Made by a program: the position numbers and the translations under genes. The notes under the pieces are model-generated. The model saw only the letters and a list, made by a program, of their open reading frames with translations, was not told the origin of the DNA and searched no databases. Below, piece by piece: positions 1-8,207 of a stretch of 34,874 nucleotides of DNA (positions are counted from its first letter, which is position 1; the number at the start of each line of letters is the position of its first letter). This DNA comes from Nitrospira sp. GTDB taxonomy: Bacteria; Nitrospirota; Nitrospiria; Nitrospirales; Nitrospiraceae. The stretch lies in assembly GCA_018242685.1 (NCBI GenBank), contig JAFEBM010000069.1, forward strand, positions 1-34,874. Reading direction: 5' to 3'.

Positions 1-499
1 CGGGCTGACTGCGTTGATGGCGGACGCCGAGCAGCCACAGGCCCAATCGAAACGCCCGCGAGACGAAGACCGCTTCGTTGTCGGTCCGCAGCACGCATGG
101 GCAGCCATACTGCCGACACGTGGTGACCAGAGCGTGCCAGATCGTCCACGACGACTTGTCCGTCAGTCGCCGGACACACAAACTGGCGCGACTCGCATGA
201 TCCACGATCGCCAACGCCAGATGCGGCCGACCGGTTGTATCCGTCTTGGTCAGCAAGTCCATCCCCCAGATCAGATTACGTGGCATAGCGCGGGGAACTT
301 GATGTTTGAATTTCCGACGAGCTTCGAGAATCAACTGCCGATGCCGACTGAGCGTACTCGCTACATAGGTCTTGCCGACGGTCCCCTTTTCCTCCTCATT
401 CATCGCCCGACCGATAAACCCGACCGATAAATAGGACAGCAGAGCCTCCCGTCCATGTTGCCTTTTGTAGACCGGCTCAATAAGATACGGAAAGAACAT
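1..499 (-). CDS. DDE-type integrase/transposase, partial (cut by window edge)
   Basis: This is the N-terminal 166 residues of a transposase with an integrase (rve-like) catalytic core; the C-terminus lies outside the window. Reading from the ATG at 499 on the minus strand gives WGMDLLTKTD, with the probable first catalytic Asp at residue 81, and VLRTDNEAVF, with the second at residue 140. The 59-residue spacing suits this fold. The line ends LGVRHQRSQP, the stretch that normally leads into the P-x-x-N-G-x-x-E motif holding the third acidic residue. An in-frame ATG at 535 is an alternative start, but it would overlap the start of pgi. I could not define a terminal inverted repeat or target duplication. 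The IS family (IS481/IS3-like or another) is not resolved. The element is divergent from the sugar-phosphate operon and ends within about 40 bases of it. Confidence 0.72.
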   Translation of the reverse strand, partial: MFFPYLIEPVYKRQHGREALLSYLSVGFIGRAMNEEEKGTVGKTYVASTLSRHRQLILEARRKFKHQVPRAMPRNLIWGMDLLTKTDTTGRPHLALAIVDHASRASLCVRRLTDKSSWTIWHALVTTCRQYGCPCVLRTDNEAVFVSRAFRLGLWLLGVRHQRSQP

Positions 500-537
500 C
501 TCAGATCTTCTACAGAACCCTCGTTGATGAGGCATCC

Positions 538-2238
538 ATGTCTAGACTGGTGAGTGACAAGGTTTCCGAATCGTTCCAGACCGTGGTCGATCCGGCCCTT
601 GATGCTCTCAACCAGGCTCAGGTTATTGATCGGCTGTGGTCGAAGGACCACCGGCTCTGGAAACCGAATCCAAAGGAGATAGCCGACCGTCTCGACTGGT
701 TGACGGTGCCGGATCAGATGCGACAACAGATCGATCAACTGCGCCATTGTGTGTCGGCGGCGAAGGACATGAAGATCAAAGATGTCGTGCTGCTGGGGAT
801 GGGAGGCAGCAGTCTTGGACCGGAGGTGTTTCGCACGGTATTTGGGTCTCAAAAAGGATCTCCTCGTCTATGGGTTCTTGACTCGACCATTCCCGGCTGG
901 GTTCGGCAAGTCACCAAAGCCATTTCACCCTCTCGAACCCTCTTTCTTGTGGCCAGCAAGTCAGGAGGAACCATCGAAGTCATGTCGCTCTTCGCTCACT
1001 TTTGGAACCTGGTGTCGAAGGCGAAGGGGAACCACGGAGGAAAGCAGTTTGTCGCGATCACCGATCCGGGTACCGGCTTAGAAAAGATGGCTCGCGACTA
1101 TGGATTTGGAGAGATTTTCACGAACCCACCTGATATCGGCGGACGATATTCCGTGCTTTCCCTATTCGGTCTTGTTCCTGCGGCACTCCTTGGTCTCGAT
1201 ATTGCCAAGCTCTTGGATCGGGCAGCCGGTATGGCGGAATTATGCCGTCAGCAGAAAGACGTCGAGGCTAATCCCGGCGCGAATCTGGGTGCAGCTATGG
1301 GCAGTCTTGCCAAGACTGGGCGTGATAAGGTGACGGTCATTGCGTCCCCATCTCTCTCGACATTCGGGCTTTGGGTCGAGCAACTTCTCGCTGAAAGCAC
1401 GGGCAAGGAGGGCACAGGCCTCATCCCCATCGCACAGGAACCGGTCTTGAAACCCGCTGCCTATGGAACTGACCGATTCTTCGTCTATCTCAAACTTAAG
1501 GGAGACAAGAACCATACGCTCGATCAAGCGGTTCAAGCGCTCGCCAAGGCTCACCAACCGGTCGTCCAGTTCGATCTCCGCGATCGCTATGATGTGGGCG
1601 CTGAGTTCTTCAGGTGGGAGTTTGCGACAGCAATCGCCGGACATTTACTCGGCATTCATCCGTTCGACCAACCGAATGTCCAGGAGAGCAAGGACAACAC
1701 CAATCGAGTCCTGGAAACTTTCCAATCGACAGGACGATTACCGGAACAAGCGAACCGCCAACCCAAAGATGCCGCGCAAGATCTGTCGAGCCGGCTGCAG
1801 CCCGGCACATACGTGTCAGTGCTGGCCTACACCACTCCGTCACGTTCGTTTGAAACAGCGGTGACCCGCTTCCGCAAGGTCCTCATGGCGCGACATCGCG
1901 TTGCGACCACCTTTGGGTATGGGCCTCGCTACCTCCATTCAACCGGTCAACTCCACAAGGGCGGTCCCAATACCGGCGTCTTTCTTGAATTAGTGGACCG
2001 GATGACGCCCGACGTACCGATTCCCGGCAAGCCATTCTCCTTTGGAACATTGGCAAAAGCCCAGGCAGCCGGTGACATGGAATCCCTCAACGCACACGAT
2101 CGCCATGCTGTTCGTGTTCAATTAGGCCGTGACCAAGCCGTCACGGTGAATGCCATCACAGCGGCGTTGGGAGGGACTTCACCATCTCGTGGTCGGCGTG
2201 TAATATTGAAGAAGCGTCCTACGCGCTCCCGACGTTGA
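538..2238 (+). CDS. pgi: Glucose-6-phosphate isomerase (PGI domain of the Tal-Pgi type)
   Basis: It interconverts glucose-6-phosphate and fructose-6-phosphate in the cytoplasm. The 566-residue protein has two SIS-type phosphosugar folds: GMGGSSLGPE at residues 87-96 and the sugar-phosphate loop SKSGGTIE at 140-147. A late HSTGQLHKGGPNTG segment and FGTLAKAQAAGD follow, typical of the PGI half of fused transaldolase/PGI proteins. In many bacteria this PGI form is the C-terminal half of a roughly 950-residue bifunctional protein. Here no transaldolase precedes it: the frame is closed by a TAA at 481-483 and a transposase lies directly upstream. A GAGG at 528-531, five bases before the ATG, can serve as ribosome binding site. 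The gene is first in the pgi-pgl-glk-rpiA operon; pgl starts one base after its stop. The last residues are basic (KKRPTRSRR). PGI function is secure; whether the protein is naturally stand-alone is not. Confidence 0.9.
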   Translation: MSRLVSDKVSESFQTVVDPALDALNQAQVIDRLWSKDHRLWKPNPKEIADRLDWLTVPDQMRQQIDQLRHCVSAAKDMKIKDVVLLGMGGSSLGPEVFRTVFGSQKGSPRLWVLDSTIPGWVRQVTKAISPSRTLFLVASKSGGTIEVMSLFAHFWNLVSKAKGNHGGKQFVAITDPGTGLEKMARDYGFGEIFTNPPDIGGRYSVLSLFGLVPAALLGLDIAKLLDRAAGMAELCRQQKDVEANPGANLGAAMGSLAKTGRDKVTVIASPSLSTFGLWVEQLLAESTGKEGTGLIPIAQEPVLKPAAYGTDRFFVYLKLKGDKNHTLDQAVQALAKAHQPVVQFDLRDRYDVGAEFFRWEFATAIAGHLLGIHPFDQPNVQESKDNTNRVLETFQSTGRLPEQANRQPKDAAQDLSSRLQPGTYVSVLAYTTPSRSFETAVTRFRKVLMARHRVATTFGYGPRYLHSTGQLHKGGPNTGVFLELVDRMTPDVPIPGKPFSFGTLAKAQAAGDMESLNAHDRHAVRVQLGRDQAVTVNAITAALGGTSPSRGRRVILKKRPTRSRR

Positions 2239-2239
2239 T

Positions 2240-3016
2240 ATGCCTGTCACCCCGGAAATCTACATTTCGCGTAACGTGCAGGAATGGGCGACGGATGCGA
2301 CCGCGTTCCTTCTGTCCGTCAGCGAGCACGCGATTCAATCCACCGGGCAGTGTCTAGTCGCGCTCTCTGGAGGATCGACTCCGAAGACGCTCTATCGAAC
2401 CTTGCGCAAACCTGAGTGGAGCTCGCGTTTCAATTGGTCGAAAATCTTGTTCCTATTTGGAGATGAACGGTGCACATCACCTGAACATCCCGAGAGCAAT
2501 TTTGGAATGGCTCAAATGGAACTGTTTCAGCCATTGAACATTCGGCCCGAGCATATTTATCGGATGAAGGGTGAGTACGAAGACCCGACGGCTGCGGCTC
2601 AGGAATATGAGGACATGATTCGAAGAGTTACTCAATGTCCTGGCCCAGAGGTTCCTCGCATCGACCTTGTTCTGCTCGGTCTTGGAGAAGACGGCCATAC
2701 CGCATCGCTCTTTCCTGGAACCACTGCTCTACGGGAACAGAATAAGATTGTCACGGTTGGTCACGCTCCCACAGGCATCACGTCTCGTCTTACGTTGACT
2801 CTAGGTGTGTTGAATCATGCAGCTGTGGTACTGTTTCTTGTGACCGGCTCAGGTAAGGCAGAGATGGTCCGCCGGGTCATCGAGTCTGAATCCGAAGCAG
2901 ATCATTCATTGCCGTCATCGAGAATATCACCGGAATCGGGTCGACTCGTGTGGCTGCTTGATCAAGCCGCTGCGCAACAGCTGACAAAAAAGCGATCACA
3001 CAGAGAGGGGATATGA
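2240..3016 (+). CDS. pgl: 6-phosphogluconolactonase
   Basis: It hydrolyses 6-phosphogluconolactone to 6-phosphogluconate, the second step of the oxidative pentose-phosphate pathway. The 258-residue length is normal for the DevB/NagB-like family. Visible family motifs are ALSGGSTPKTLY near residues 43-54, the GDER motif at 74-77 in FLFGDERCTSPEHPESNFG, and LLGLGEDGHTASLFPG around residue 150. The start codon follows the pgi stop with one base between, and the end overlaps glk by ATGA (3013-3016), so translation is probably coupled along the operon. The partner dehydrogenase (zwf) is not in the window; it may lie beyond the transposase upstream. Confidence 0.93.
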   Translation: MPVTPEIYISRNVQEWATDATAFLLSVSEHAIQSTGQCLVALSGGSTPKTLYRTLRKPEWSSRFNWSKILFLFGDERCTSPEHPESNFGMAQMELFQPLNIRPEHIYRMKGEYEDPTAAAQEYEDMIRRVTQCPGPEVPRIDLVLLGLGEDGHTASLFPGTTALREQNKIVTVGHAPTGITSRLTLTLGVLNHAAVVLFLVTGSGKAEMVRRVIESESEADHSLPSSRISPESGRLVWLLDQAAAQQLTKKRSHREGI

Positions 3017-4083
3017 TTCTCGCGGGAGACATCGGTGGGACAAAGACGAATCTGGCGCTCTATGAGTGGACCACCGAACGAGTGGAGCCGTTGCGTCTGG
3101 AGAGTTTTCCGAGTGGTGATTACAAAACGCTCGAAGATATTCTCGTCGAGTTCCTTGCCCCGCCGAAAGAGCCATCCCCCGTAGTTTCACCGGAAACTCA
3201 AGGAGAGACCCAAAGCGAAAACCTTGTCACCCCACCCGCTGAACCGGTGAAGCTGGCGGCGGCCTGCTTTGGAATCGCAGGACCGGTTATCGACAATCGT
3301 TGCCAGACGACGAATCTCCCCTGGGTGATCGACGGCCGGACCATCGCCAAACAGTTCAATATTCCGCGTGTGCAGTTGCTCAATGATCTGGAAGCAACCG
3401 CCTATGGCCTTCTGTGGCTGCGGCCAGACGAGCTTGAGGTACTGAATGTGGGCAACCCGCCGAACAAACGGCAAGCATTGGCGCTCGTTGCCGCCGGTAC
3501 AGGATTGGGTGAAGGTATTTTATTCTGGGACGGTAAAACATATCGCCCCATGCCGTCGGAGGGAGGTCATGCGGATTTTGCGCCCAACAATGATCAAGAA
3601 ATCGAACTGCTTCGCTATCTCCGGAGCCAGTACCTCCACGTGAGCTATGAGCGAATTCTGTCCGGCCCCGGCCTGCACGCGATTTATGAGTTCTTACGCG
3701 ACACCAAGAAAAATGAACCGACATGGCTCGCGGAAAAGGTCAAGGTCGGTAATCCAGCCGCGGAAATCGCCCAAGCCGGATTGCAGGGACAAGCCGAGAT
3801 TGCCAAGCAAGCCTTGGATCTCTTTGCATCGATCTATGGCGCAGAAGCCGGGAATCTCGCCTTGAAGGCTCTCTCTCTTGATGGGGTGTATGTGGGCGGT
3901 GGTATCGCGCCTAAACTCATCACCAAGCTTCAAGACGGCACGTTCATGAAAGCCTTTACCAATAAAGGTCGATATAAACGGCTGATGAGCCAGATGCCGG
4001 TAAAAGTCATCATGAACCAACAAACTGCTCTGATCGGTGCGGCGTCCGTCGCAGCAGCTCTTTCCCTAGCTTCCCCGTCATGA
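3013..4083 (+). CDS. glk: Glucokinase
   Basis: It phosphorylates glucose with ATP to glucose-6-phosphate. The 356-residue protein belongs to the ASKHA fold. The N-terminal phosphate-binding loop is GDIGGTKTN (residues 5-13). The probable catalytic Asp is D125 in LLNDLEATAYGL. AAGTGLGEGIL and the EGGHADFAP substrate motif follow, with a C-terminal GVYVGGGIAPK loop. A Pro/Glu/Ser-rich stretch of about 25 residues (around 54-80, including PPKEPSPVVSPETQGETQSE) is inserted before the CFGIAGPV strand. I do not expect it in a typical Glk; it looks like a flexible surface loop. The gene is coupled to pgl and rpiA by ATGA overlaps on both sides, so it belongs to the same transcription unit. Confidence 0.92.
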   Translation: MILAGDIGGTKTNLALYEWTTERVEPLRLESFPSGDYKTLEDILVEFLAPPKEPSPVVSPETQGETQSENLVTPPAEPVKLAAACFGIAGPVIDNRCQTTNLPWVIDGRTIAKQFNIPRVQLLNDLEATAYGLLWLRPDELEVLNVGNPPNKRQALALVAAGTGLGEGILFWDGKTYRPMPSEGGHADFAPNNDQEIELLRYLRSQYLHVSYERILSGPGLHAIYEFLRDTKKNEPTWLAEKVKVGNPAAEIAQAGLQGQAEIAKQALDLFASIYGAEAGNLALKALSLDGVYVGGGIAPKLITKLQDGTFMKAFTNKGRYKRLMSQMPVKVIMNQQTALIGAASVAAALSLASPS

Positions 4084-4778
4084 CGTCAGGAAATCTCGAC
4101 AGCTTCAAAAGATCCGCTGCTCTAAAGGCCGTTGAATTTGTTCGCGACGGGATGGTTGTCGGACTTGGGACAGGATCAACGGCAAAGCATCTGCTTATCG
4201 CACTCGGCGAACGTGTCCGTGCCGGCATGAAACTGCGGGGTGTGGCAACGTCGCAAGAAACCGCCATGCTTGCCAGAGAGTCCGGCATTCCGCTCATCGA
4301 CACAGAAAATCGATGGGAGATCGATGTCGCCATCGACGGAGCCGATCAGGTCGATCCCGACTTCAATCTGATCAAAGGTGGGGGCGGAGCGCTCCTAAAA
4401 GAAAAGATCGTGGCGGCGAGGGCGAAACAATTCATCGTGATGGTGGACCACACCAAACAAGTACCGGTGCTGGGAGGATCCTTCCCGCTACCTATCGAGA
4501 TCATCCCCTTTGGCTGGGGAAGTACTGCGCGCGAAGTTGAAGTCCTCACCAAAAGCCGCGTGGTACTCAGAGAGTGCGATGGGGCCCCGTTTAAGACTGA
4601 AGCCGGTCATCTCATTGTCGATGCCCACATCGACCGCATCGACCGCCCGGGTGAATTGGAAACAGCACTGAACCTCATCCCCGGTGTCGTTGAGACCGGA
4701 CTCTTTGTCGGCCGAACGAACGTCTTGATCGTCGGTACGCCGCAAGGCGTTCACACCCTCCATGCCCCAAGGAAATGA
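4080..4778 (+). CDS. rpiA: Ribose-5-phosphate isomerase A
   Basis: It interconverts ribose-5-phosphate and ribulose-5-phosphate, linking the pentose-phosphate pathway and the regenerative phase of carbon fixation or nucleotide synthesis. The 232-residue length is normal for RpiA. Diagnostic segments are the phosphate loop GLGTGSTAKHL (28-38), the active-site DGADQVD (86-92) and KGGGGALLKEK (99-109), which carries the catalytic and ligand-binding residues. It starts inside the glk stop (ATGA at 4080). It is the last member of the tightly overlapping sugar-phosphate operon. Confidence 0.95.
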   Translation: MTSGNLDSFKRSAALKAVEFVRDGMVVGLGTGSTAKHLLIALGERVRAGMKLRGVATSQETAMLARESGIPLIDTENRWEIDVAIDGADQVDPDFNLIKGGGGALLKEKIVAARAKQFIVMVDHTKQVPVLGGSFPLPIEIIPFGWGSTAREVEVLTKSRVVLRECDGAPFKTEAGHLIVDAHIDRIDRPGELETALNLIPGVVETGLFVGRTNVLIVGTPQGVHTLHAPRK

Positions 4779-4893
4779 GCGCTCGTTCAGCAAACGAGAG
4801 ATGCTATTGGAGTTCGCCCGACGGTCATGCTTTCTTCTGAGTGGCTCGATAGCGTATACACTCGTATCATCATCGAAATCCGCAGGCGCCGCA

Positions 4894-7494
4894 ATGACCA
4901 CCAGACCACAAGGTGAAGACATGAGTCCAGATGATGTCCCAGGCAGCCACGATCCGTATCGGCTTCCGCGACATGTGATCCCAACACGCTATGACCTACA
5001 GCTTGAACCTGATCTCACGGCCGCAACATTCACAGGCAAGGTGACGATTGCGATCACGGTCAAACAGACCACGCAGACCATCCTGTTGAACGCCGTCGAT
5101 CTCGTGCTTCAGTCAGCGTTGGCTGAGGATTCGAATCAGCGGCAATTCAAGGCACGTATCGAATTGGACCAAGAGGCGCAACGGGTCAGGCTCTCATTTC
5201 AAGAACCCATCCAGTCTGGTGAATGGCGTCTGCATCTTTCCTTTCGTGGCGAGCTGAACGATCAGCTCCGCGGCTTCTATCGTAGTACGTACAAAGATGC
5301 TTCAGGAACGCTGCAGACGTTGGCGGCCACGCAGTTTGAGGCCACCGACGCGCGCCGAGCCTTTCCCTGCTGGGACGAACCGGATTTTAAGGCGGTCTTC
5401 GCGACGACGCTCGTGATCGACCCTCATCTCACGGCCATCTCAAACACGTCGGTCACATCGGAGTCTGCTGAGGGCAGCAAGAAACTGGTACGGTATGCAG
5501 ACAGCATCAAGATGTCGACCTATCTCGTCGCCTTCGTGGTCGGTCGTATGGAAGCAACGGAGCCGGTATGGGTCGGCAAGACACCACTTCGGCTGTGGAC
5601 GGTCCCAGGGAAACAACCGCTCACGCCGTTCGGACATGAGATTGCCGTGGCGTCTCTGAAGTTTTTTGAGGACTACTACGGCATTCCGTACCCCGGAGAC
5701 AAACTGGACCTTGTGGCCATCCCGGACTTTGCTTCCGGGGCGATGGAGAACCTCGGCGCCATCACGTTCCGTGAGACGGCATTACTCGTGGATCGACAGA
5801 CTGGAACTCATGCTGAGCTCGAACGCGTGGCTGACGTGGTAGCCCATGAGAATGCCCATATGTGGTTCGGCGACTTAGTCACCATGTCGTGGTGGAACGG
5901 GCTCTGGCTGAACGAGGCGTTCGCGACCTTCATGGAGATACTGGCTGTCGACGCGTGGAAACCGGAATGGAAACGTTGGGAGAGTTTCAGCGTTGCACGA
6001 GCCGCCGCGTTCTCGGTCGATGGATTGGCGAGCACCAGGCCGATCGAATATCCTGTTCACGCGCCGAAGGATGCCGATGCCATGTTCGATATTTTGACCT
6101 ATGAAAAAGGTGCGTCGGTTCTTCGGATGCTGGAGCAACATATCGGCCCCACGGTCTTCCGAAACGGTGTGCGACAGTACCTGCGCACCCATGCCTATGC
6201 CAATGCCGATACGAACGATCTGTGGATGGCTCTTGGCACGGTCTCTGGTCAACCGGTGCCGGAGTTGATGGACGGTTGGATCTTTCAACCAGGGTTTCCT
6301 TTGGTGACGGCAGAAATGCAGCAGCAAGAATTGCGGCTCTCACAACAACGATTCACCTATATCGCGCAGGCGTCGACGGCCGAGCAGCTCTGGCAGATTC
6401 CCGTCCAGATTCGGCTGGTCATCGGGAATCGTACGGAACATCGTCGGCTGCTGTTGACAGAGCGGGAGACGACTGTCGGAATACCGGCTGGTGTCACCTC
6501 CGTCTTTGTCAACGAAGGAGGGCATGGGTTTTACCGTGTCCACCATCGAACTCCGCTCTTAGAGCAACTACTCGATCAGAGTCTTGATCGTCTGGCGGCC
6601 ATCGAACGCTTCATCCTCGTCAGTGACACGTGGGCCACCACGGCGGCCGGGCTCACGACACTTCCAGAGTACCTCCGACTCACGTCCCATTTCAAGCGCG
6701 AGCGGGACAAGAACGTCTGGACGGTGTTGCTGGACTCGTTCTCCTTCTTGAATAGGATCATCTCCCCGGAAGATCGGGGAGTGCTCGAAACCTTTGTGTG
6801 CGCCTGCGTCAAACCGGCGATCGACGAATTGGGATGGGATGCAAGGCCAGGAGAATCGGATCTCGATCGGCAATTGCGCGGCGATCTGCTTGGCGCTCTT
6901 GGGAGACTCGGCAATGATGCTGCAACGCAGCAGGAAGCAACGAACCGCTATCGACGATATCGCAAGGACCCGACGACCGTCGATCAGAATATCGTGCCCG
7001 CTCTCGTGGCCATTCTGGCTCATACGGGAGAGGAGGCGCGTTACGATGAATTCTTAGAGCTCTATCGAACGGCGTCTACCCCGCAGGAAGAACGACGGTA
7101 CCTATTTTCCTTGGCCCTATTTCGTCCCAAGGAATTACTCAAGCGAACGCTGACCCGTACGATCAATGGCGAGATCCGCACCCAAGATGCCCCGTTCATC
7201 ATCGGAGCGCTGTTGATGAATGTGTATGGCCGAGAACTCGCCTGGGAGTTTGTAAAAGCCAACTGGGATCACATGGACAGACTGTTCCCGAAACAAGGTC
7301 TCAGGCGGATGTGCGGGGGAATCGTTGGTCTCGCCACTCCGGAACTCGAACAGGATGTGCGCGAGTTCTTTACGTCACGTAAGATCGACCTAGGTGGGAA
7401 AACACTGGAGCAGTACTTGGAGCAACTTCGTGTTGCCGTGGCATTCCATGAGCGAGAAAGACGGACGATTAAAGCTACCCTCTTACAGGCATGA
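4894..7494 (+). CDS. pepN: M1-family aminopeptidase (aminopeptidase N type)
   Basis: This is a zinc metallo-aminopeptidase that removes N-terminal residues from peptides. The family architecture is clear: an N-terminal beta domain (PYRLPRHVIPTRYDLQLEPD at its start), the substrate-recognition GAMEN motif at residues 282-286, and the zinc site HENAH at 318-322 with distal Glu in LNEAF (E341). A long helical ERAP1-like C-terminal domain follows. With the ATG at 4894 the protein has 866 residues, normal for the ERAP1-like bacterial branch. The frame stays open upstream to an ATG at 4762, overlapping rpiA. That extension holds a weakly hydrophobic stretch (RRSCFLLSGSIAYTLVSSS) but has no ribosome binding site. 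The ATG at 4921 is preceded by AAGGTG and is another candidate, so the start is uncertain. It may be cotranscribed with rpiA. Confidence 0.9.
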   Translation: MTTRPQGEDMSPDDVPGSHDPYRLPRHVIPTRYDLQLEPDLTAATFTGKVTIAITVKQTTQTILLNAVDLVLQSALAEDSNQRQFKARIELDQEAQRVRLSFQEPIQSGEWRLHLSFRGELNDQLRGFYRSTYKDASGTLQTLAATQFEATDARRAFPCWDEPDFKAVFATTLVIDPHLTAISNTSVTSESAEGSKKLVRYADSIKMSTYLVAFVVGRMEATEPVWVGKTPLRLWTVPGKQPLTPFGHEIAVASLKFFEDYYGIPYPGDKLDLVAIPDFASGAMENLGAITFRETALLVDRQTGTHAELERVADVVAHENAHMWFGDLVTMSWWNGLWLNEAFATFMEILAVDAWKPEWKRWESFSVARAAAFSVDGLASTRPIEYPVHAPKDADAMFDILTYEKGASVLRMLEQHIGPTVFRNGVRQYLRTHAYANADTNDLWMALGTVSGQPVPELMDGWIFQPGFPLVTAEMQQQELRLSQQRFTYIAQASTAEQLWQIPVQIRLVIGNRTEHRRLLLTERETTVGIPAGVTSVFVNEGGHGFYRVHHRTPLLEQLLDQSLDRLAAIERFILVSDTWATTAAGLTTLPEYLRLTSHFKRERDKNVWTVLLDSFSFLNRIISPEDRGVLETFVCACVKPAIDELGWDARPGESDLDRQLRGDLLGALGRLGNDAATQQEATNRYRRYRKDPTTVDQNIVPALVAILAHTGEEARYDEFLELYRTASTPQEERRYLFSLALFRPKELLKRTLTRTINGEIRTQDAPFIIGALLMNVYGRELAWEFVKANWDHMDRLFPKQGLRRMCGGIVGLATPELEQDVREFFTSRKIDLGGKTLEQYLEQLRVAVAFHERERRTIKATLLQA

Positions 7495-7611
7495 AATCCA
7501 GGGCACCTCTTTCTGAGCTGGTTCGTGGGTTTTCAGGGTAGGATTCAGAAAGAAACGATCCGGAGACATCCTCCACAGATACGTATTAGTATCATACGCA
7601 TATTCACTTGG

Positions 7612-7640
7612 TTGTAGCATCAGCGGCATCTCGCTACAAT
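7612..7640 (+). promoter_or_regulatory. Sigma-70-like promoter of the PilZ gene
   Basis: TTGTAG (7612-7617) and TACAAT (7635-7640) are separated by 17 bases, a good -35/-10 pair. The predicted start of transcription near 7647 gives a short leader of about 20 bases before the ATG at 7668, with GGAAAG as a probable ribosome binding site. The promoter overlaps a perfect 7-bp inverted repeat, TTGTAGC / GCTACAA (7612-7618 and 7633-7639), which could also be an operator. Confidence 0.5.
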
Positions 7641-7667
7641 CACAACACACTTTATTTGGAAAGTCTG

Positions 7668-8174
7668 ATGTCCGATCTCCGCTGCCCGGCTTGCGGGGCG
7701 AGCAAAATTCGCCTCGCCCACAGAAAATCTCTCTCTGACGTTCTCCTGAGCGGTCTGACAATTTATCCGTTTCGGTGCCAGCTCTGCGCCGATCGCTTTC
7801 GAACCTTCCTCGGACGCCGCACGCCCAATCCTCGCCGCAGCTTCGAGCGTGTCGAGGTTTCCTTCCCGGTCTGGTTTAAGCCTCGCCGCTCCACGTACCC
7901 CGATGAGATGGGACAAGAAGGCGTGATCGTGAATCTCTCAATACGAGGTTGCAGGATTCGCTCGTCTCTTCCGATCGCCGTCGGCACGCGACTCGAACTG
8001 GAATTCCAGTACTCCGACGGTTCCTTCCCGATTACCATCGAGGAAGCAGTGGTGCGGTCGTCAACCGATGGCGCGATCGGCCTGCGTTTCACGCAACTCC
8101 GCCGAAGCGATGAACGGCGCATTCGACGCATCGTGGATGTGTGGTTGTCTGAACTCTTGCCGTCAAGCCGCTAG
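7668..8174 (+). CDS. Zinc-ribbon plus PilZ domain protein (probable c-di-GMP receptor)
   Basis: The 168-residue protein begins with a Cys4 zinc ribbon (CPAC at 6-9 and CQLC at 37-40). A PilZ domain follows. Its two c-di-GMP-binding elements are visible: an RxxxR motif (RSFER, 57-61) and an (N/D)xSxxG motif (NLSIRG, 89-94). Family knowledge suggests it binds cyclic di-GMP and passes the signal to an unknown partner; the output is not visible here. The ATG at 7668 sits just behind a sigma-70-like promoter, so I prefer it to an in-frame upstream start at 7608 that would lie inside that promoter. It is monocistronic and converges with the ABC permease gene. Confidence 0.8.
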   Translation: MSDLRCPACGASKIRLAHRKSLSDVLLSGLTIYPFRCQLCADRFRTFLGRRTPNPRRSFERVEVSFPVWFKPRRSTYPDEMGQEGVIVNLSIRGCRIRSSLPIAVGTRLELEFQYSDGSFPITIEEAVVRSSTDGAIGLRFTQLRRSDERRIRRIVDVWLSELLPSSR

Positions 8175-8207
8175 TAGCGACCATTTAACTTCTCGCGAAA
8201 TGTACAG

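Noticed and set aside
14..430. Plus-strand open frame of 138 codons
   Set aside because: It lies opposite the transposase, whose minus-strand frame has clear DDE motifs; the plus-strand product has no family features.
4762..4893. N-terminal signal peptide on the M1 aminopeptidase
   Set aside because: The extension overlaps rpiA, has no ribosome binding site, and its hydrophobic part is short and polar; two later ATGs fit better.
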